The notes below the pieces were generated by a model that did no database searches, was not told the DNA's origin, and worked only from the letters and a program-made list of their open reading frames with translations. Source: Diadema setosum (lineage: Eukaryota > Echinodermata > Echinoidea > Diadematoida > Diadematidae). Taken from it: a stretch of DNA of 64,000 nucleotides. This document shows positions 57,770-64,000 of this stretch, in pieces. Numbering within the stretch: the first letter of the stretch is position 1; every line of letters begins with the position of its first letter. The translations under genes were made by a program, and so were the position numbers. The stretch spans positions 22,881,047 to 22,945,046 of the forward strand of contig CM067072.1 of the NCBI GenBank assembly GCA_033980235.1, written 5' to 3'.

Positions 57770-58140
57770 TTTTTGTCTCGTCTACGTAGCGGAAGCGAGA
57801 CATAGGGGTCACTTCTCAGTCGTCGTTGGCAGCGGCGGAGGCGTCGTCAACAATTAGGTGTACTCAATAACTTTTCACAACTTTGTGCTATGACCACCAA
57901 ATTCGCGCCACAGGTACATCACCTAATGATGCAAGTCAGCTACGAATATTGGTCCGACAAGTTCAAAAAGCCAATGAACTTTCCCTGATAAACATTGTAT
58001 TGTGGTGTATTTTCCCTGATAAACAAGTATTGTGGTGCACTCTCAGTAACTTTCGAGGGCTTTAAGATACAACTACCAAATTGACACCACAGGTACATCA
58101 CTTAAAAATGCTTGTCTAGTTTGAATATTGATGAAGTCCG
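57770..58140. repeat. Interspersed repeat with a 180-bp internal tandem copy
   Basis: GTCTACGTAGCGGAAGCGAG then GGCAGCGGCGGAGGCGTCGTC has the look of a dispersed repeat. 57866-57951 and 58045-58132 are related copies sharing ACCAAATT, CCACAGGTACATCAC and GAATATTG; CCCTGATAAACA..GTATTGTGGTG is also doubled (57984-58040). Confidence 0.55.
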
Positions 58141-58299
58141 ATAAGGACAAAAGTGAAAAATGTCAATGGAATTACATTGAGAAACGCTATATCTATACCC
58201 GCAAGTATAGAATATGCAGGTGAGACGTTGCTTTGCTTTGCCCTGTGTTTGTCTTTATTATCTTTTATGTATTTTATGTGGAAAGAAAAGGAAACTACA

Positions 58300-58338
<39 letters not shown>

Positions 58339-59559
58339 AATAATTCCGGTGTACCCGCCTTGTCTTCCGTCTTGTCGTACCGTAGGAAGTTTAAGTTGTA
58401 CGGCCATGGTATGAAACGTAGTATCACGTTCCTAATCAGCTTGTCAGTCAAATTTCATTTACTCTATGAAACTGTGATATTATGTTCTGCTGCACTTATT
58501 TTCCTGGGGATAATGGTTTCTTTATAATAAAATGTACTTTAGGAACTTTTGATACCATTACACAGTTGAAAAAAAAAGTCAAGTTAACCAAGAAATAAAT
58601 TTGATGAACTATATTTCCAAATATCGTCTTGACTAATTCATCCATCCGATTTCAGTGACGACTGTCATTTACAGCAGAGAAAGATGCTACAAAGAGGGAC
58701 ATCTTACTAGGCTGGTTTGTAAGGGCGACATGGATGCAGTCTTATAGAGTGAGCGTGCGTGGGATAACGAGTGAGAGACTATCAGATATACAAAGAAATA
58801 TAGGATGAACATGACCCATGACAAATCTTTTCTTGACTATGTATCACAGATGAGCAAGTGCAGTTCAAAATTTCTTAACAAACAAATGTATTCTAAGGTG
58901 GTACTAATGTCATAGTCCAAAAAAGAATTCCCCAGTACATAAGACCGGTTAGTAATGCCATGAAAAAGGAGAAGAAAAAAAAAATTAATCATCAATCCCG
59001 CTCCCTTAAAGGTCCAGTTTACCTTTGGGAGCAGTGATTTCAAAAATGTTCCAGATATCACATTTGATGCATATGTGTAGGTCTGTTGTATCATAAAACA
59101 TCCTACCATATGAAATATTTGCAATAAAACCTAAAATATAAGGAGATATCAGGGTTTTTCTCAATAAACCATAACTGTATACGGTTTAGTCTGGAAACAT
59201 TTTTATTATAACTATTGTTCACATTTTGTGTATTTAACAACACTTAACATCGATTATACGGATTCAAATTTCGACAGTGGTTGTTTCTATCCCTAACTCA
59301 CATTTTAGAACTATTTTAAAGCACTAATGCTTTCATCTGCAAATGGTAAATTATGCCTTTAAACTTTCAAACCAACAAATTATTGGAATTTAGACATCAA
59401 CTCATTTAACCACTATATAAACACATATTATTGTGCCTTCACCCCTCCCCCCCCCAAAAAAAAAAGAAGAAGATACAATCGGACTACTTGTACTGATAAC
59501 TTTCAAAATTAGTTTTAAATCTATACGCTATTCCATGATATGAAACGGTGATCTATCAC
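58141..59559. other. Intergenic, no gene seen
   Basis: TA microsatellite at 58302-58335; otherwise AT-rich sequence without open frames or transposon ends that I recognise. Confidence 0.4.
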
Positions 59560-59667
59560 TTGGGCTACTCCCATTTCATCTTATAGCCATCAACCCACTT
59601 GGTCTAATCCCATTTCGTCTACAACCAGTTCGTCTATTGACCATTTAAATGGTCCAATTGCTACTTA
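59560..59667. repeat. Degenerate GGTCTA/CGTCTA array, left part
   Basis: CATTTCATCTTATAGCC, TTGGTCTAATCCCATTTCG, TCTACAACCAGTTCGTCTAT: loosely repeated short words. Related words in both orientations resume after the Harbinger-like element (62911-63200), so the array was split by the insertion. Confidence 0.45.
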
Positions 59668-60936
59668 TACCCCTTTCCCGCTGCCCGTCTCGGTGAACCA
59701 CCGAGAGGTTCCCCGGTGAATCCAACGGGGAACCTCTCGGTGAAAGTTTCAGTGCCGTCGTCTCGCACTGCTCTCGGTGAAACTTTCCCCTGCTCGCAAC
59801 GTGAGTGATCTTATGTACTTGAGTTTGTTGTGCATCTGCGATTTGTTTGGTTTTTTTTTTCGATCCTGCGTTCAGCAAGTTTTCGGAGGAGGGACTCGTA
59901 AGCGGTGCCAGCGTCAGCCGACGTCCCGCTCAGTTCTTCGTTCACTGCTGTCTCGCTACGTAATTGAAGTAACAATCTCTCTTTGTCTTTGGTCCACGCT
60001 CCAGCCATTTGCAAAATTCCCTCAAATTTCAACAGTACAAAACGTCAACGGATTTCTCCTGCACACTGTAAACCCAGCACTTGACGAGAAAAGCACAAAA
60101 TACGAAAAAAAATTAAGCAAGAGGCGGACTGTATCACTATCACACTTTACTGGAAGAGTTAAGAGCTAGACACTAGAGGAAGACGAAGAAGGAGGAAGCA
60201 TCAAAGCGATCAAGTACATTGTAAACCTATATCAGCTTTGTATACACGGCGTGCTAATGCACAGCACGATGGAAAACAATGCTGTCGCACTGTGAACGCC
60301 ACATTGCACACGAAACGACATACTACGTATGTCGTGTGTATGTTTACAAACACGAATTACCAGTACCCTGTACGTGTGGATTTGGGAGGTCGAGTGCGCG
60401 CTAGCTAGCTGAAAACGTGTGCATGACCAGAAACAAGACATGACCTTTGACATAATCTGCATATTTTCCCCGGTGTTTCACCGAGACAACTTCACGCTGG
60501 GCGCTCTCGGTGAACCACCGGGTGATTTCCCGTTGAACTATCGGTGTTTACCCAGGACGCTTCTCGGGTAAAAATTGCCCAAAATTTCATCGGTGTTTCA
60601 CCTAGGCTTCCCTTAGGTTTCAACCCAGTGGCGTATCTAGGGGGGGGGGGGGGGGCAAGGGGGGCACGTGCCCCGGGCGCCGCTCCTTGGGGGCGCAAAA
60701 AAAAAAACGAAGAAGAAGAAAAAAAAAGAAAAAAAAAGAAAAAAAAAAAAAAAAGAAAAAGAAAAAAGAAAAGAAGAAGAAGAAGAAACTCACCGGAAGG
60801 GGGGGGGGGGGGGGGGGGGAAGAATGGTGGGGGGGGGGGGGGCAGAAAACCAAATCAAAAAAAGATAAAAACAAAACATAACGATGACTCGGACAAAATG
60901 ACAGTGTTTATTGTGTTCACACAAGAATTCTATGTA

Positions 60937-62640
60937 AGCTGAAATACAATTTTCGGCTCGCTCGCTGCGCTCGCTCTCTAAATTTTATATAGAAGAAGAA
61001 GGTAAGAACAAAATTTGATGATGAAGCCGACAAAATGATAATGTCTATTGTGTTCACACATGTCACTTTATATTTAGCAGACAAAATGTTTCACTGAGCA
61101 GCGGCTGCAACTTCTTTCGTTCTGAAGCGATCGATCGCCAATTGGATCAAAAGAAGGCGCCAACGGTTCCGAACATACGGGGGGGGGGGGGGCGCCAAAA
61201 AAATCAAACAAGATAAGAACAAAACGTAATGATGACGTGGAAATATACAAATTTCGGCTCACTCGCTCGTATTAATTTAGAGTATTTCTTCAAGCCCTAA
61301 GTTTGTTGGTAAAAATCGTTATCTATAAGGCCGTCACTATATCTTGATTAGAATTGTAAGATTTCATAAGCAAAAAATGACAAGAGTTCCATGTTTTGTA
61401 AGCTGAAATACAAACATTTTCGGCTCGCTCGCTGCGCTCGCTCGCCAAAATTTATCAAAACAAAAAGGAGATAAGAACAAAACGTGATGATGATGATGCG
61501 GAAATATTCAAATTTCGCCTCACTCGCTCGTACTAATTTAGAGTATTTCTTCAATTCCTTAGTTTGTTGGTAAAAATCGTTATCTATAAGGCCGTCACTA
61601 TATCTTGATTAGAATTGTAAGATTTCATAAGCAAAAAATGACAAGAGTTCCATGTTTTGTAAGCTGAAATACAAACATTTTCGGCTCGCTCGCTGCGCTC
61701 GCTCGCCAAAATTTATCAAAACAAAAAGGAGATAAGAACAAAACGTGATGATGATGATGCGGAAATATTCAAATTTCGCCTCACTCGCTCGTACTAATTT
61801 AGAGTATTTCTTCAATTCCTTAGTTTGTTGGTAAAAATCGTTATCTATAAGGCCGTCACTATATCTTGATTAGAATTGTAAGATTTCATAAGCAAAAAAT
61901 GACAAGAGTTCCATGTTTTGTAAGCTGAAATACAAACATTTTCGGCTCGCTCGCCAAAATTTATCAAAACAAAAAGGAGATAAGAACAAAACGTGATGAT
62001 GACGCGGAAATATACAAATTTCGGCTCACTCGCTCGTACCAATTCAGAGTATTTTTTCAAGTCTTCAGTTTGTTGGTAAAAATAGTTATCTATAAGGCCG
62101 TCACTATACATTGTATCTTGATTAGAATTGTAAGATTTGATAAGCAAAAAATGACAAGAGTTCCATGTTTTGTAAGCTGAAATACAAAAATTTTCGGCTC
62201 CCTCGCTGCGCTTGCTCGCCAAAATTTATCAAAATTAAAAAGGAGATAAGAACAAAACGTGATGATGACGCGGAAATATACAAATTTCGGCTCACTCGCG
62301 CGTACATGGGGGGGGGCATTTCATGAAGCAATTTGTCAGATATTTCGTCTGACAAACTGTTAAAAGCTACTGAAATCCTTGCTTCTGATTGGCTGAAAGC
62401 AAATTTTGCGCGACAAGTTGTCGGACAAAATGCTTCATGAAATGCCCCTCTGGTTTAGAATATTTTTTAAAGTACTCAGTTTGTTGGTATAGATAAATTG
62501 TTATCTAATAAGGCCGTCACTATCTTGATTAGAATTGTACGATTTGATAAGCAAAAAATGACAAGAATTCCATGTTTTTTATCAGCTGAAATACAAAAAT
62601 TTTCGGCTTGCTCGCTGCGCTCGCTCGCCAAAATTTATCA
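60937..62640. repeat. Tandem 261-bp units inside the hAT-like element
   Basis: GAATTGTAAGATTT recurs at about 61351, 61612, 61873, 62125 and 62532. The spacings are 261, 261, 252 and 407; the last is enlarged by a hairpin insert. Units carry CGGCTCGCTCGCTGCGCTCG, GAGATAAGAACAAAACGTGA and TTTGTTGGTAAAAAT. The two units between about 61317 and 61838 appear identical. Minus-strand frames there repeat exactly and are not genes. Confidence 0.85.
62305..62452. mobile_element. Hairpin MITE inserted in a 261-bp unit
   Basis: GGGGCATTTCATGAAGCA at the left and TGCTTCATGAAATGCCCC at the right. The size (about 147 bp) equals the excess in the unit spacing (407 versus 261). The core GTTAAAAGCTACTGAAAT and TCTGATTGGCTG is shared with the MITE at 46217-46399. 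Confidence 0.75.
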
Positions 62641-62910
62641 AAATTAATTACATTTAAATCACCCTCAAAAGACCCCTTTTAAGGGCTTGAAAAGCATATC
62701 ATGTGGACTTTGCTTACAGTCTCTACCGGGATGGGGTTGGGGTTGACCACTAGTCTTTTTCAGAAATTAGGGGCGCAATTTTCGCGCTTGCCCCGGGCGC
62801 CGTTTTCCCTAGATACGCCACTGTTTCAACCGAGTGACCTTTCACACTGCGGGGTTCCCCGGGTGCCCCCAGGTGCCCCGGGGAAGATTTTCTTCAGCGG
62901 GAAAGGGGTA

Positions 62911-63742
62911 TTAGTTTCATTGTCATTACCAGTTGGTCTACATCCATGTGGGTTATGCCCATAACGTATAATACCTACAGTTTATTAGAAAAATGGGAAA
63001 GATCAAAGCAGAAAAAAATTGCAATTAGACCATCTGGTCACTAAACAAAACGATAATTAGCCAAACTGGTCATAACACCAAGTGAGGATTAGACCAAACA
63101 GGCATTAGACGAAATTTATAGTAGACCAAATGAGTTTAGCCGTAGTGGTGTAAGACAAACTGGGAAGTGGACAATCTGATATCAGACAAAGTGGCAATAA
63201 ATCGAAGGCATACCTACGGAACTACGATGTACAACTTGTTACCTACACCTTGCAGAAAAGCAAATTCAATTTGATTCATCGGTAATACAAAAATAAAAAT
63301 ACATATCTTCATAATTCATGTCATGGGCCCATCTCCCAAGTTTAGCACTTGGATGCTCTCAGCATCCATATGAATTAAAATATTTTGCTCACAACTGACA
63401 GGGAACCAATGATTTAATTCAAAATTTGTAGATAACACCACAATATAACATCAATATCTGAGCGTGCAAAATTGTTGAAATGTGAGTATTGCTGTCATGA
63501 TCATCTTGATAAAAGAAAGAAAATACAGGCAAAGAAAACAGAAAGCAGGAAACCTCAATCAAGTCTTCAGTGAGTTAATGCCATCTTACTTAAATACTTA
63601 ATTTTCACACATTTTACACTAATGTTTTCAAACTCAGAAATCGGCATCCTTTTTTGTAATTCATTTTTTATTTCTTTAGTTGAAAATTAAAAGAAACGAC
63701 TCGAGTAATCATTTCTTCGTGAGATTTTTGTGAAAGGACACA
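62911..63742. other. Split word array continued, then plain intergenic sequence
   Basis: 62930-63200 has scattered AGACCA, AGACGAAA, AGACAAA and TTGGTCTA words (array cut by the Harbinger-like element). From about 63200 to 63742 I see nothing but AT-rich sequence. Confidence 0.4.
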
Positions 63743-64000
63743 ATGAAAAAATTTGGTTTTGTCAGAAAACACAACGGATTACGCGTTCTTTACAAAACTT
63801 GGAGGGGAGGGACTTCTAAAATGCTATGCAAAGATCCCCATTTTTCTGTGATTACTGAAGCAAATCGAATGGGAGTAGAGCATACAACTAAGTGTTGTGG
63901 GAAGTTACAACACAAAAGTATCTGCTCACGCTGTGAGAAATTACACCCATGTTGCCCAGCTTTGAGCAAGAAAGACTACAAAGAAGCCAGCGATGACTGC
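63743..64000 (+). CDS. Unknown Cys-rich open frame running off the window
   Basis: ATG at 63743, preceded by an in-frame TGA at 63731, opens 86 codons with no stop before the window end. It starts MKKFGFVRKHNGLRVLYKTW and has TKCCGKLQHKSICSRCEKLH and PCCPALSKKDY: a Lys-rich segment with C-x-x-C spacing that could bind zinc. No family recognised. It may be the first exon of the next gene, part of a transposon, or chance; length and composition make chance somewhat unlikely. No TATA or splice evidence supports it. Confidence 0.3.
   Translation, partial: MKKFGFVRKHNGLRVLYKTWRGGTSKMLCKDPHFSVITEANRMGVEHTTKCCGKLQHKSICSRCEKLHPCCPALSKKDYKEASDDC

Larger units (their letters stand above)
60626..62823. 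mobile_element. hAT-like non-autonomous transposon (8-bp TSD TTTCAACC)
   Basis: Left end CAGTGGCGTATCTAGGG (60626-60642); right end the complement CCCTAGATACGCCACTG (62807-62823). GCCCCGGGCGCC is also mirrored inside both ends. TTTCAACC flanks both sides exactly (60618-60625, 62824-62831); an 8-bp duplication with CAGTG termini is typical of hAT. The interior is poly-G/poly-A runs (60641-60842) and tandem units; no transposase. Confidence 0.88.
59668..62910. mobile_element. Harbinger-like DNA transposon (TSD TTA), host of a nested hAT element
   Basis: Ends TACCCCTTTCCCGCTG (59668-59683) and its exact complement (62895-62910), flanked by TTA on both sides (59665-59667, 62911-62913); a 3-bp TTA duplication fits PIF/Harbinger. 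Without the inner hAT element it is about 1.04 kb. Many CTCGGTGAA/TTCACCGAG words lie near the ends, including a perfect 15-nt-arm hairpin at 59700-59741. No transposase is seen. Confidence 0.8.

Noticed and set aside
60544..60942. Lys/Glu/Gly-rich frames around 60544-60942
   Set aside because: Translations of poly-A/GAA and poly-G runs inside the hAT-like element.
61348..61815. Two identical 68-codon minus-strand frames
   Set aside because: Products of the 261-bp tandem units; stop-to-stop by chance and copied with the unit.
61317..62640. CRISPR-like array
   Set aside because: Whole 261-bp units are repeated without a repeat/spacer pattern, and the genome is eukaryotic with introns.

Overview
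The window looks like a piece of a marine deuterostome genome, most plausibly an echinoderm; this is an inference from style, not a proof. It is AT-rich, full of microsatellites, LINE tails and miniature DNA transposons. Its one clear gene is split into many small exons with canonical GT/AG junctions.

Almost the whole window (170-56324, + strand) is one gene. I assembled 37 exons whose splice phases agree from end to end, giving about 2,310 residues. The 5' end, with start codon and signal peptide, lies upstream of base 1. Domain order is: nine calcium-binding EGF domains (170-14235), a SEA domain (15631-18335), five more EGF_CA domains (18724-23416), one 1.2-kb Thr/Pro/Glu mucin exon (24300-25511), NIDO (25903 to about 30200), AMOP (about 30200-35101), VWD with a GDPH motif (36244-41562), MUC4-type connecting modules (42587-46999), an EGF-like module and a short Thr/Ser-rich linker (48003-48669), a second SEA domain with a GSIIA self-cleavage-like motif (49935-51066), a transmembrane helix followed by a Cys cluster (52327-52477), and a cytoplasmic tail ending at TAG 56324. 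NIDO-AMOP-VWD-EGF-TM is the MUC4-type core; the long EGF_CA array and the two SEA domains are added to it. The product should be a large type I membrane mucin: the EGF rods and glycosylated stalk extend it, while VWD and SEA are candidate self-cleavage points.

The introns hold most of the other structure. Intron 6 (9 kb) is mainly a 5.2-kb element with about 70-bp inverted ends (6719-11953) plus a CpG-rich imperfect palindrome near 12920-13300. Other introns hold four related LINE fragments, a decayed minus-strand LINE reverse transcriptase interrupted by two insertions (44620-46490), a mariner-like MITE with TA duplication (38611-39015), a tRNA-like inverted pair (16445-16641) and several hairpins.

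Downstream of the gene, 59668-62910 is a nested set of DNA transposons. The outer one is Harbinger-like (TSD TTA), it contains a hAT-like element (8-bp TSD TTTCAACC), and that contains 261-bp tandem units and a hairpin MITE. At the right edge an open Cys-rich frame (63743-64000) runs off the window and may be an exon of the next gene.
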